NCBI GenBank assembly: GCA_020059785.1
Contig: JAGVBL010000420.1
Span: 1 to 7,136 of the forward strand
Reading direction: 5' to 3'
DNA: 7,136 bases
Source of the DNA: Ignavibacteriales bacterium
GTDB taxonomy: Bacteria > Bacteroidota > Ignavibacteria > Ignavibacteriales > Melioribacteraceae
Under the pieces are notes generated by a model that was not told the DNA's origin, ran no database searches, and was given only the letters and a program-made list of their open reading frames with translations. The position numbers and the translations under genes are program-made. This document shows, in pieces, positions 1 through 6,866 of the stretch (position 1 is its first letter; each line of letters opens with the position of its first letter).

Positions 1-347
1 ATGGCTGTTACTTTTTTCTTTAAGAGCTTTTCAATTACATTTTTCTTACCCACAGCAAGATGCAAAAATGAAAACAGAATTTGTTCATCCTCAAGTAGAT
101 CAACTTCCTGATCTGTAAGAGGTGCAATTTTAGCAATCATTTCCGAGCGCTGGTAAACTTCTTCCGGCGTATAAACAATATTTGCACCTACATTACGGTA
201 TTCATCATCTGTAAAATGACTTTCAATTCCGGCACTGGTTTCAACAAAAACCGTATGACCAGATTTTACCAGAGCATCCACACCGGCCGGAACTATTGAA
301 ACTCTTTTTTCTTCTCTTGTTGTTTCCTTTGGTATTCCTATTCGCAT
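1..347 (-). CDS. ald: Alanine dehydrogenase, N-terminal part (cut by window edge)
   Basis: This encodes the first 115 residues of an alanine dehydrogenase/transhydrogenase-alpha family protein; the rest lies beyond base 1. The family catalyses NAD-linked oxidative deamination of L-alanine to pyruvate and ammonia, or the reverse, in the cytoplasm. The N-terminus MRIGIPKE, then R15 (pyruvate-binding Arg in the family), PAGVDALVKSGH at 20-31, an ESHFTDDEY-type segment around 42-50, and QILFSFLHLA at 89-98 with the catalytic H96 all match the family at their usual positions. The KVKEP segment, which carries the substrate-binding Lys near position 75, reads KIAPL here, so that Lys is Ala; K73, two residues earlier, is kept. 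The start is the only ATG that gives the family N-terminus. No Shine-Dalgarno precedes it; the upstream stretch is A/T-rich. It lies 61 bases downstream of the hydroxyacid dehydrogenase on the same strand. The NAD domain is not visible, so a transhydrogenase-alpha or saccharopine-dehydrogenase-like relative is a minor alternative. Confidence 0.88.
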   Translation of the reverse strand, partial: MRIGIPKETTREEKRVSIVPAGVDALVKSGHTVFVETSAGIESHFTDDEYRNVGANIVYTPEEVYQRSEMIAKIAPLTDQEVDLLEDEQILFSFLHLAVGKKNVIEKLLKKKVTA

Positions 348-408
348 AAAGTTTTTTGTTTTATTTGATGTAAAAATAGTTATTAAAAATTCTATCTACA
401 ATGGACTG
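348..408 (-). other. Intergenic gap upstream of ald, weak Bacteroidota-type promoter candidate
   Basis: This 61-base A/T-rich gap lies between the hydroxyacid dehydrogenase stop and the ald start. Read on the minus strand it has a TTG (401-399), a 20-base spacer, and TATTTTTA (378-371). These resemble the Bacteroidota TTG / TAnnTTTG promoter elements, but the last G is missing. It could give ald its own promoter, or ald could simply be the third gene of the operon. I see no convincing terminator hairpin here. The match is weak and could be chance in A/T-rich DNA. Confidence 0.25.
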
Positions 409-1359
409 TTAAACGGGCGTTAACGGTTTTTTATTTGATAGGACAGCAGCCACGTTTTTAGCGGCTAATTGAGCCATTTTGCTCCGTGTTTCTGTTGTTG
501 CACTACCAATGTGAGGTAATAAAAACACATTATCCAGCTTAAATAATTCGGGATTTATTTTCGGTTCGCCTTCATAAACATCAAGTCCGGCAGCAAATAT
601 TTTTTTCTTCTTAAGAATCTCAATCAGATATTTTTCTTCAATCACTTCCCCGCGTGATGTATTTACTAAAATAGAAGTTGGTTTCAGCAAATTCATGTTT
701 TCTCTGTTCAAAATGTGGTAGGTATTCTTGTTGAGAGGTATATGAATGGAAACTATATCTGAATTTTTTAGAAGCGCATTTAGTGAAACTTTTTTAGCAC
801 CGGTTACTTTTTCAAATTCAGCTTTACGATTTCTGCTGTAATAAACTATTTTTGTTTTGAACGGCAACAACCTCTTAGCAACTTCAATTCCGATTCTACC
901 GGCACCTATAATTCCAGCTGTCTTGCCGGCTAACTCAACACCCAACATTAATTGCGGCATCCATGCTGTGAATTTATTTTTACGAACGAATATGTCTCCT
1001 ACCCTCAACCGCCTTGCACATGCGAGTATAAGAGCAAGAGTAAGATCGGCGGTAGCATCGTCAAGTATTCCGGGTGTGTTGGTTACTATAATGTTTTTAG
1101 ATTTAGCATAAGCAACATCAATATTGTTGTAGCCAACTGCAACGTTTGCAATCACTTTGCATCTCTTCAAATTATCAATCACTTCCCTGTCAACTGAATT
1201 GGTGAGGAGCGGTATCAATCCATCTGCTTCTTTAGCTCTCTTAATCAATTCTCTTTTACTGATTATATTGTTCTTTTTATATAGATCAACTTCAAATCCT
1301 TGTGATAATAAATATTCTTCAACATTCCCCGGCAATTCCTGTGTAATAAAAACTTTCAT
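409..1359 (-). CDS. D-2-hydroxyacid dehydrogenase (glyoxylate/hydroxypyruvate reductase-like)
   Basis: This is a full-length 316-residue cytoplasmic member of the D-isomer-specific 2-hydroxyacid dehydrogenase family, which reduces 2-oxo acids such as glyoxylate or hydroxypyruvate to D-2-hydroxy acids with NAD(P)H. The catalytic domain halves flank a Rossmann domain. NVAVGYNNID (72-81) is the substrate loop. The nucleotide motif GAGRIG is at 152-157. The catalytic residues are R236 in NTSRG, E265 in EGEP, and H283 in PHIGSAT. The strand after the glycine motif ends in YYSRNRK (173-179) with no acidic residue, which would allow NADPH; that is inference. Of the characterised types, GyaR-type glyoxylate reductase is the closest match I recognise, but the substrate cannot be fixed from sequence. 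The gene begins 3 bases after the stop of the SpmA/SpmB-like gene, so translation is probably coupled, with only a weak G-rich ribosome site inside the upstream gene's end. Confidence 0.93.
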   Translation of the reverse strand: MKVFITQELPGNVEEYLLSQGFEVDLYKKNNIISKRELIKRAKEADGLIPLLTNSVDREVIDNLKRCKVIANVAVGYNNIDVAYAKSKNIIVTNTPGILDDATADLTLALILACARRLRVGDIFVRKNKFTAWMPQLMLGVELAGKTAGIIGAGRIGIEVAKRLLPFKTKIVYYSRNRKAEFEKVTGAKKVSLNALLKNSDIVSIHIPLNKNTYHILNRENMNLLKPTSILVNTSRGEVIEEKYLIEILKKKKIFAAGLDVYEGEPKINPELFKLDNVFLLPHIGSATTETRSKMAQLAAKNVAAVLSNKKPLTPV

Positions 1360-1362
1360 GTT

Positions 1363-2970
1363 TTACCCGAACAAAATTCTTACAATAAACAATGCACCTA
1401 ATATTCCGGCAATATCAGCCAGCACGCCGGCAGCAACAGCATGTCTTGTTCTCTTAATGTTAATAGTTCCAAAGTAGAGTGCAAGAACATAAAATGTTGT
1501 TTCAGTACTTCCCATAATTGTTGAGACTAAAATTCCTATAAACGAATCGGCGCCGTGGACGGAAATAATTTCCGACATAATTCCGAGTGAACCGCTCCCG
1601 GAAAGAGGACGCATTAAAGCCATCGGTAATGCTTCTGCCGGCATTCCAATAAGATTTGTAACGGGGGATAAAATCAGAATCAGAAAATCCATTGCTCCGC
1701 CCGCTCTAAAAATTCCTATAGCTACAAGCATTGCAACAAGGTAAGGAATTATTCTAATGGCAACATTAAATCCTTCTTTTGCACCGTCAACAAAAACTTC
1801 GTAGAGCTTTACACGTTTAATTGCACCGTAAAATACAAACGTAATAATTATAAGCGGAATTGCCAGAACTGAAACCGCACTAATAACCGACTTAACAAGC
1901 TCCGTATTAAATGCAGAAAAAATTCCCGATGTAATTGCCGCGATCAACACCGCTGCAATAACAATAAAACCGAAAATGAATTTCATGTTCGATTTTAACC
2001 ATTGTGCAAAATTGAAATTTGGTATAGAGAACTTCTCCAGAACTTTTGCAGCGGTTATACCTGTAATAGTAGCGCATAACGCACCGAAGAAAGAAGTGCC
2101 GATAATTATTGCCGGGTCGCTGCTACCCGCCGCAGCTCTTATTGCAATTGCAGTTGCGGATATTAGTGTTAACCCCGCTGTATTAATTGCAAGGAATGTA
2201 CACATTGCATTTGTTGCGGTTCCCTTATCAGGATTAATTGAATCGAGTTCCTCCATCGCTTTCAAACCAAAAGGTGTTGCGGCATTACCAAGACCTAACA
2301 TGTTAGCCGAAATATTCATTATCATCGATCCGATTGCCGGATGATCGTGAGGTACATCCGGAAATAAAAATTTTGTTAACGGTCTAACACCTTTTGCAAT
2401 TAAGGAAATTAACCCGGATTGTTCGGCAATTTTCATAATACCGAGCCAGAGCGCCATTATTCCGATTAATCCCAGTGCTATCTTAACCGCATTAGCAGCG
2501 TAATCAATTGCAGAGTTGGTAACTTCTTTCATCTTAATAAATGAAATTCCCTCTGTGTAGAATGTAGCTGTATAAAGAACCGAATCGAGTTTCTCTCTTA
2601 ATACAATAGTACCGGAAAGATCATTCTCCTTACCATTAATCTTTGCCATCTCTTTCCACATTGCCGGACTCTTATCGCCTACTTCAAAGTAAGCGGTAAA
2701 ATTTTTCTTCTCCTTGTTATAAGTAAGCTTAACATTCTGTTCAACATCATCATTAAATTTTGTGTTGTAGAAATCATTGAAAACGGTTTTACTTATCATC
2801 AGATTAGCTGAGGAAGATTTAGAGGAATCAATTACGGGTTGATCTAACTTTACAAGAACAAAGAGCGGTTCGCCGTTTCTATATTTATTTGTTGCTGAAT
2901 CGGATAGGTCAATAGTAACCGCTGTAACAATGCCGAGCAGTAGCAATGAGAACCAGATATAATTTAGCAT
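1363..2970 (-). CDS. SpmA-SpmB fused nucleoside-gate membrane protein with an extra N-terminal domain
   Basis: This is a 535-residue inner-membrane protein joining the two spore-maturation relatives, SpmA (about 145-315) and SpmB (about 355-535). Each has a 'Gate' (nucleoside recognition) domain. Family hallmarks in the first half are GLIGIMALWLGIMKIAE (167-183), a FPDVPHDHPA-type motif (203-212), and NMLGLGNAATPFGLKAMEEL (223-242). In the second half they are GAKEGFNVAIRIIPYLVAM (396-414), MRPLSGSGSLGIMSEI (453-468), and GSTETTFYVLALYFG (487-501). In Bacillus the separate proteins are needed for spore-core dehydration; fused forms occur widely in non-sporulating bacteria, where the role is unknown, possibly transport. 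A first membrane segment (about 4-20) is followed by a soluble, charged, probably extracytoplasmic region of about 120 residues (22-145) that plain SpmA lacks. The start codon has a modest GGGA site six bases upstream. It is the first gene of a leftward operon and is followed after 3 bases by the hydroxyacid dehydrogenase. Confidence 0.9.
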   Translation of the reverse strand: MLNYIWFSLLLLGIVTAVTIDLSDSATNKYRNGEPLFVLVKLDQPVIDSSKSSSANLMISKTVFNDFYNTKFNDDVEQNVKLTYNKEKKNFTAYFEVGDKSPAMWKEMAKINGKENDLSGTIVLREKLDSVLYTATFYTEGISFIKMKEVTNSAIDYAANAVKIALGLIGIMALWLGIMKIAEQSGLISLIAKGVRPLTKFLFPDVPHDHPAIGSMIMNISANMLGLGNAATPFGLKAMEELDSINPDKGTATNAMCTFLAINTAGLTLISATAIAIRAAAGSSDPAIIIGTSFFGALCATITGITAAKVLEKFSIPNFNFAQWLKSNMKFIFGFIVIAAVLIAAITSGIFSAFNTELVKSVISAVSVLAIPLIIITFVFYGAIKRVKLYEVFVDGAKEGFNVAIRIIPYLVAMLVAIGIFRAGGAMDFLILILSPVTNLIGMPAEALPMALMRPLSGSGSLGIMSEIISVHGADSFIGILVSTIMGSTETTFYVLALYFGTINIKRTRHAVAAGVLADIAGILGALFIVRILFG

Positions 2971-3073
2971 TAGATTCCCGAATGGTGAAATGAATTGGCA
3001 TAAAATTATTAAATTCTTTTCGTAAAAAACATTTTTTATTTAATTTCGGTTATAAAAGTACAGGAAAGACAAA
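2971..3073. promoter_or_regulatory. Divergent intergenic region (promoters for both sides expected)
   Basis: These 103 A/T-rich bases separate two divergently transcribed genes, so promoters in both directions must lie here or just inside the genes. I could not pick a convincing pair of promoter elements on either strand. TTGGCA (2995-3000, plus strand) and TAATTTTA-like stretches on the minus strand are only loose matches. On the plus side it ends in a good ribosome site, AGGA at 3062-3065, eight bases before the hydrolase ATG. Confidence 0.4.
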
Positions 3074-3835
3074 ATGAAAACCGGTCTGCTTCAATACAAT
3101 CCCCTCTGGGAAAATCCGCAAGGAAATATTGATAAGATTGATAAGATGGTTGAACAGCTCAAAAATAAAATTGATCTTCTGATACTGCCCGAGTTATCTC
3201 TTACCGGATTTACGATGAACTCAAAAATTTTTGCAGAGGATCTTGATGGAATTTCCACTCAGTATTTTATGAAGCTCTCTCAAAGATTAAAGTGCAGTGT
3301 TCTTGCCGGAGTAATTGAAAAGAGTGAAGAAGGAATTTTTAATTCGCTGGTTCATTTTAACAGCGATGGTCTTGTAACAGCGCGCTACAGGAAGATTCAT
3401 CCGTTCGGTTATGCTAAGGAGGATCAGAATTACAGCGCCGGTGATGAAATTGTTGTGACGAAGATTGATAATGCTAAAGTCGGGCTTTCCATCTGTTACG
3501 ATTTGAGGTTCCCCGAGTTGTACCGTCTCTACGCCAAGCAGAGAGTTGATTTAATTGTAAACATAGCCAACTGGCCTGTTCCGCGTATCGATCACTGGCG
3601 CACGTTATTGAAAGCGCGTGCTATTGAAAACCAGTCGTTTGTAATCGGAGTTAATCGGATAGGTAACGACCCACTCTTGCAGTACAATGGTTTTAGTTCG
3701 GTCTACGACCCGATGGGGTACGAATTGCTCTCCGTTAAAGAGGAAGAAAATATATTTGTTGTTGACCTGAATATTGAAATAGTAAAAGTGACGCGAGAGA
3801 AGCTCCCCTTCCTTGAGGATATCAGGTTAATATAA
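3074..3835 (+). CDS. Carbon-nitrogen hydrolase, nitrilase/omega-amidase (Nit2/YafV-like) type
   Basis: This is a complete 253-residue cytoplasmic amidase of the nitrilase superfamily. The Glu-Lys-Cys catalytic triad is clear: E40 in LPELSLTGF, K107 in YRKIHPFGYAKED, and C141 in SICYDLRFPELYR. The length is right for a single-domain enzyme with no fused glutaminase or acyltransferase part. The short N-terminus, the IHPFGYAKEDQNYSAGD segment (108-124) and the NWPVPRIDHWRTLLKARAIEN-type region (about 166-186) fit the omega-amidase group. That group hydrolyses 2-oxoglutaramate or 2-oxosuccinamate to the 2-oxo acid and ammonia, a repair or salvage step after glutamine or asparagine transamination. 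The exact substrate is inferred; other small amidases of the family are possible. The AGGA ribosome site is eight bases before the ATG. It is divergent from the SpmA/SpmB-like operon and separated by 238 non-coding bases from the next gene, so probably transcribed alone. Confidence 0.9.
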   Translation: MKTGLLQYNPLWENPQGNIDKIDKMVEQLKNKIDLLILPELSLTGFTMNSKIFAEDLDGISTQYFMKLSQRLKCSVLAGVIEKSEEGIFNSLVHFNSDGLVTARYRKIHPFGYAKEDQNYSAGDEIVVTKIDNAKVGLSICYDLRFPELYRLYAKQRVDLIVNIANWPVPRIDHWRTLLKARAIENQSFVIGVNRIGNDPLLQYNGFSSVYDPMGYELLSVKEEENIFVVDLNIEIVKVTREKLPFLEDIRLI

Positions 3836-3923
3836 ATGATGTTGTTATTTGAAGGATTTTTTTTGTAACTTTATTTAGAATTTGATTCAATCATAATATT
3901 CTTCCAAAATACTTTAGAATAAC

Positions 3924-3944
3924 GTACAGGGATAAAACCTGTAC
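3924..3944. repeat. Perfect 7-bp inverted repeat with 7-base spacer (hairpin or operator)
   Basis: The arms are GTACAGG (3924-3930) and CCTGTAC (3938-3944), with an A/T-rich spacer of seven bases. It stands out in otherwise unstructured A/T-rich DNA. No T-run follows on either strand, so an intrinsic terminator is unlikely. A regulator-binding operator in the promoter region of the triad, or a small leader hairpin, is more likely. It lies about 130 bases before the opine dehydrogenase start. Confidence 0.6.
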
Positions 3945-4055
3945 AAAATAGTGACTTATTATACTCCTTAAATTTTTTATCTAATAATCCGAAATAATTG
4001 ATAGAAAAGTTCCTCATTCTAAGTCCGTTCATTTACTATTAAAAATAAACAAACT

Positions 4056-4063
4056 AGGAGGTG
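4056..4063 (+). promoter_or_regulatory. Very strong Shine-Dalgarno site
   Basis: AGGAGGTG is a perfect anti-16S match ending ten bases before the ATG at 4074. It fixes that start. It is far stronger than the sites of the other genes in the window (ald has none; the SpmA/SpmB-like gene and the mutase-like gene have weak ones), which suggests high translation of the first gene of the triad. Confidence 0.8.
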
Positions 4064-4073
4064 GGGAAAGAAA

Positions 4074-5183
4074 ATGGAAGACCAAGAAAAAAAGCAAAAA
4101 CCTACTATTGCCGTATTAGGAGCAGGTCACGGTGGTATGGCTATGGCCGGACACATGGCATTAATGGGCTTTAAAGTAAATCTATTCAATAGAAGCAAAG
4201 AAAGACTATGGGGAGTAATTTCAACCGGCGGGATACGAATCGAAAGTGATTTCGGATTATCAGGATTCGGAAAGATTAATATTGCATCAACTAATATTGA
4301 GGAAGTTATTAAAGATGTTGATATAATTATGGTTGTTGTTCCCGCAACAGCTCACAGTTACTTAGCTGAAATATCGGCTCCATATCTACAAGATGGACAA
4401 ATTTTAGTATTGAACCCCGGTAGAACTTTCGGAGCATTGGAATTCAAACAAATACTCAATTCTAAAAATATCAGTACAGATGTAATAATTGCAGAAACAC
4501 AAACATTTATTTACGCTTCAAGAGTAACAGGTCCGGCTCAAGCAAAAATTTTCAGAATAAAAAATTCAATACCAATTGCATCGATTCGTGCTCATTTAAT
4601 TCCCACCTTGCTAAAAAAGATTCGGGTTATATATCCGCAGTTTGTACCAGGCGACAATATTTTTAAGACAAGTTTTGACAATATTGGAGCTGTATTTCAT
4701 CCTACATTATGCGTTTTAAATGCTGGCTGGATAGAAGATGAAGCAGAATTTCAGTTTTATGTTCAGGGTGTTACTCCATCAGTTGCTAGAATACTTGAAA
4801 AGGTGGATGAAGAAAGAGTAAAAGTAGCCGAAGCACTTGGTATCCGTGCACTTACAGCAAGAGAATGGCTTTACCTTGCTTATAATGCACACGGAAATAT
4901 TCTCTTTGAATCGATGCGGGCTAATCCGGGTTATAGAGGTATAAGCGCACCTACAAGATTAAATATGCGGTATCTCACCGAAGATGTTCCCACAAGTTTA
5001 GTTCCGATAGCATCTACAGGGAGAAAATTTGGTGTGGAAACTCCAACAATAAATTCTATTATTCATATTGCTTCAATACTAAATAAAACTGATTACTGGG
5101 AAATTGGAAGAACTGTTGAGAAACTCAACATCCATAATATGTCTTTGAAGGATTTGCGGCTCCTTGCAATTGGAGAAAAATAA
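4074..5183 (+). CDS. Octopine/nopaline (opine) dehydrogenase family oxidoreductase
   Basis: This is a complete 369-residue cytoplasmic NAD(P)-dependent enzyme of the octopine/nopaline dehydrogenase family. Known members reductively join the amino group of an amino acid to a 2-oxo acid, giving an N-(carboxyalkyl) amino acid, or run the reverse. The N-terminal Rossmann domain carries GAGHGG at 16-21. It is followed by VVVPATAHSYLA (87-98) and NPGRTFGALEF (114-124), both typical of the family. The all-helical C-terminal domain has the family histidine, H209 in GAVFHP, the segment from YNAHGN to YRGISAP (270-292) and YLTEDVPTSLVP (300-311). The second strand ends in LFNRSKER (37-44) without an acidic residue, so NADPH use is possible (inference). 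The substrate pair is unknown. It is the first gene of a three-gene plus-strand unit; the next starts 27 bases after its stop. That neighbour, a B12 mutase-like protein, suggests the amino acid used or made is a rearranged, non-standard one. Confidence 0.9.
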   Translation: MEDQEKKQKPTIAVLGAGHGGMAMAGHMALMGFKVNLFNRSKERLWGVISTGGIRIESDFGLSGFGKINIASTNIEEVIKDVDIIMVVVPATAHSYLAEISAPYLQDGQILVLNPGRTFGALEFKQILNSKNISTDVIIAETQTFIYASRVTGPAQAKIFRIKNSIPIASIRAHLIPTLLKKIRVIYPQFVPGDNIFKTSFDNIGAVFHPTLCVLNAGWIEDEAEFQFYVQGVTPSVARILEKVDEERVKVAEALGIRALTAREWLYLAYNAHGNILFESMRANPGYRGISAPTRLNMRYLTEDVPTSLVPIASTGRKFGVETPTINSIIHIASILNKTDYWEIGRTVEKLNIHNMSLKDLRLLAIGEK

Positions 5184-5210
5184 TTTTATCACGAATTAAT
5201 TGAAGACATT

Positions 5211-6851
5211 ATGAAAGAGAAAAAATTAATTCTTGGATGTGCAATTGGAAATTGCGTTCATATAGGCGGATTAAATCATTTCCTTAGACTTGCAGAATTA
5301 GAAGGATACGATACAATTTCTCTTGGTCCGGCTGTCTCAGTTGAACGATTGTCATTCGAAATCGAAAAGAATTCCCCTGACATTGTAGCAATAAGTTATC
5401 GATTAACCCCCGAAGTAGCTGAACATATTTTTGTTTCCTTAAAAAATATAATTGAAAAAAATTCGTTTCATAATGTAAAGTTTATTTTCGGCGGTACTCC
5501 TTCGGTTGCAAAGGCAGCTCTTAGTTCATCGATATTCGAAAAAGTATTTGATGGAACCGGTTCATTAAATGAAATTATACTTTACCTTAGAGGAAAGCGA
5601 GTTCAAAATGAAAAGCAATTATATCCTCAAACTCTGGTAGAAAGAATCAAACAAAAATTTCCTTATCCAATTATCAGGCATCATTTCGGAAGACCTTCGG
5701 TACAGGAAACAATTGAAGGAGTAAAAAAAATTGCAGAAGCTCAGGTCCTTGATGTAATTTCACTTGGAACGGATCAAAATGCACAGGAGTATTTTTTCCA
5801 CCCCGAATTGATGAATAAGTCTTTGGATGGTGCGGGCGGCGTTCCTGTCAGAAGCCCCGAAGATCTCTCCAGAATCTATTCTGCATCGAGGTGCGGCAAC
5901 TATCCACTAATGCGGTGCTACAGCGGTACAAATGATTTGATTAAATGGGCTGAAATGAGTCTTAATACTATCAACAATGCCTGGGCAGCAATTCCACTAA
6001 CCTGGTACAGTGTAATGGATGGACGATCTAAACGCCACTTAAGTATTGCAATTAAAGAAAATCAGTCCGCTATATGCTGGTATGCCGAAAAAGGGATTCC
6101 GGTTGAAGTAAATGAATCTCATCAATGGAGTTTACGCGATGCTCATGATTCGCTTGCAGTAGCCGCGTCTTTCCTTGCAGCTTACAACGCTAAAAAGCTG
6201 GGAGTTAAGAATTACGTCTCACAATATATGTTCAATACTCCGCCGGGTACTTCTCCACAAATGGATATAGCAAAAATGCTTGCAAAAGTTCAGTTGATAA
6301 ATCAGCTGACATCAGACGACTTTTCAGTATTCCGCGAGGTGCGTGCCGGTATAGCCCATTTTTCACCTGCTCCAAACATAGCAAAAGGACAACTTGCAGC
6401 ATCCGCATTAATAAGTTTAGCATTAAAACCTCACATATTGCATGTTGTTGCTTTTTGCGAAGGTGACCACGCAGTTCAACCCGATGAACTCATCGAGAGC
6501 TGTAACATTGTTAACGGCGTAATTCAAAATTCATTAAACGGACTGCCGGATTTTATATCAGATAAAAAAATTATTGAGAGAAAAAACCAGTTAATTGACG
6601 AGGCAAACTATTTACTGAATGCAATAAAAATCTTTGGAAAGGATAAAAGCGATGACCCCTTGTGCGATCCGGAAGTTTTAACAGAATCAATTAAATCGGG
6701 GATACTCGATACTCCGCATTTCATGGGTAATCCAAATCTATGCGGAAAAATTAAAACCAATTTGATTAACGGCGCCTGGTTTGCAGTAAATAATGAAACA
6801 GGTGAAATATTAACCGAGAAAAAAAGATTGGAGAATTTTTTGCATAATTAA
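5211..6851 (+). CDS. B12-binding / glutamate-mutase epsilon-like fusion protein
   Basis: This is a 546-residue protein with two parts. Residues 1 to about 128 form a cobalamin-binding Rossmann domain: an LGCAIGNCVHIGG motif (8-20) places H17 where the B12-ligand histidine of DxHxxG lies, with ISYRL (61-65) and FGG (93-95) at the later contact sites. The motif's Asp is Cys or Asn here. Residues about 150-546 resemble the TIM-barrel epsilon subunit of glutamate (methylaspartate) mutase, including FGRPS (159-163), GVKNYVSQYMFNTPPGTSP (331-349), MDIAKMLAKV (351-360), and a C-terminal SGILDTP ... GKIKTNLINGAWFAV pattern. In glutamate mutase these are two separate subunits, with the B12 subunit small. 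Here they are fused, B12 part first. Key substrate residues of that enzyme are not all kept (see findings), so glutamate is probably not the substrate. The likely role is an adenosylcobalamin radical rearrangement of an amino or hydroxy acid. The ribosome site, GAAG at 5202-5205, is weak. The product name is by family only. Confidence 0.8.
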   Translation: MKEKKLILGCAIGNCVHIGGLNHFLRLAELEGYDTISLGPAVSVERLSFEIEKNSPDIVAISYRLTPEVAEHIFVSLKNIIEKNSFHNVKFIFGGTPSVAKAALSSSIFEKVFDGTGSLNEIILYLRGKRVQNEKQLYPQTLVERIKQKFPYPIIRHHFGRPSVQETIEGVKKIAEAQVLDVISLGTDQNAQEYFFHPELMNKSLDGAGGVPVRSPEDLSRIYSASRCGNYPLMRCYSGTNDLIKWAEMSLNTINNAWAAIPLTWYSVMDGRSKRHLSIAIKENQSAICWYAEKGIPVEVNESHQWSLRDAHDSLAVAASFLAAYNAKKLGVKNYVSQYMFNTPPGTSPQMDIAKMLAKVQLINQLTSDDFSVFREVRAGIAHFSPAPNIAKGQLAASALISLALKPHILHVVAFCEGDHAVQPDELIESCNIVNGVIQNSLNGLPDFISDKKIIERKNQLIDEANYLLNAIKIFGKDKSDDPLCDPEVLTESIKSGILDTPHFMGNPNLCGKIKTNLINGAWFAVNNETGEILTEKKRLENFLHN

Positions 6852-6856
6852 TTTTC

Positions 6857-6862
6857 TGGAGG
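6857..6862 (+). promoter_or_regulatory. Shine-Dalgarno site of the asparagine-synthetase-like gene
   Basis: TGGAGG lies four bases before the ATG at 6867, slightly closer than usual. It supports that start over the in-frame ATG at 6876, which would drop the MSG that aligns with the family's MCG start. Confidence 0.7.
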
Positions 6863-6866
6863 AATT

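Larger units (their letters stand above)
3836..4073 (+). other. Long leader/intergenic region before the opine dehydrogenase-mutase-ligase operon
   Basis: This is the longest non-coding stretch of the window, 238 A/T-rich bases. It holds a T8 run (3857-3864) just after the hydrolase gene with no clear stem before it, a perfect 7-base inverted repeat (3924-3944), a possible -10 hexamer TATACT (3960-3965) about 15 bases past the repeat, and a very strong Shine-Dalgarno at the end. I see no open frame of note and no tRNA. I looked for the conserved GCCACTG-type element of a cobalamin riboswitch, which might be expected before a B12-enzyme gene, and did not find one. It most likely contains the promoter of the downstream triad. 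Confidence 0.55.

Noticed and set aside
418..425. Palindrome CGTTAACG at the end of the hydroxyacid dehydrogenase gene
   Set aside because: It is only eight bases, lies inside the last codons, and is expected by chance in a region of this size.
857..1477. Overlapping plus-strand open frames opposite the hydroxyacid dehydrogenase and the end of the SpmA/SpmB-like gene
   Set aside because: They are antisense to well-supported genes with intact family motifs, and their translations show no recognisable domain or good ribosome site.
1976..2344. Plus-strand open frame of 122 codons opposite the SpmA/SpmB-like gene
   Set aside because: Its hydrophobic, Ala/Ile-rich translation is the mirror of the membrane segments on the other strand; no family resemblance.
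3840..3865. Rho-independent terminator for the hydrolase gene ending in the T8 run at 3857-3864
   Set aside because: No GC-rich stem precedes the T-run, so it fails the basic pattern.
3836..4073. Cobalamin riboswitch in the leader before the B12-enzyme operon
   Set aside because: The conserved B12-box and GCCACTG-type elements are absent, and the region is too A/T-rich and unstructured apart from one short hairpin.
6232..6423. Minus-strand open frame of 63 codons inside the mutase-like gene
   Set aside because: Antisense shadow of a region with clear mutase-barrel similarity on the plus strand; no ribosome site and no recognisable domain.
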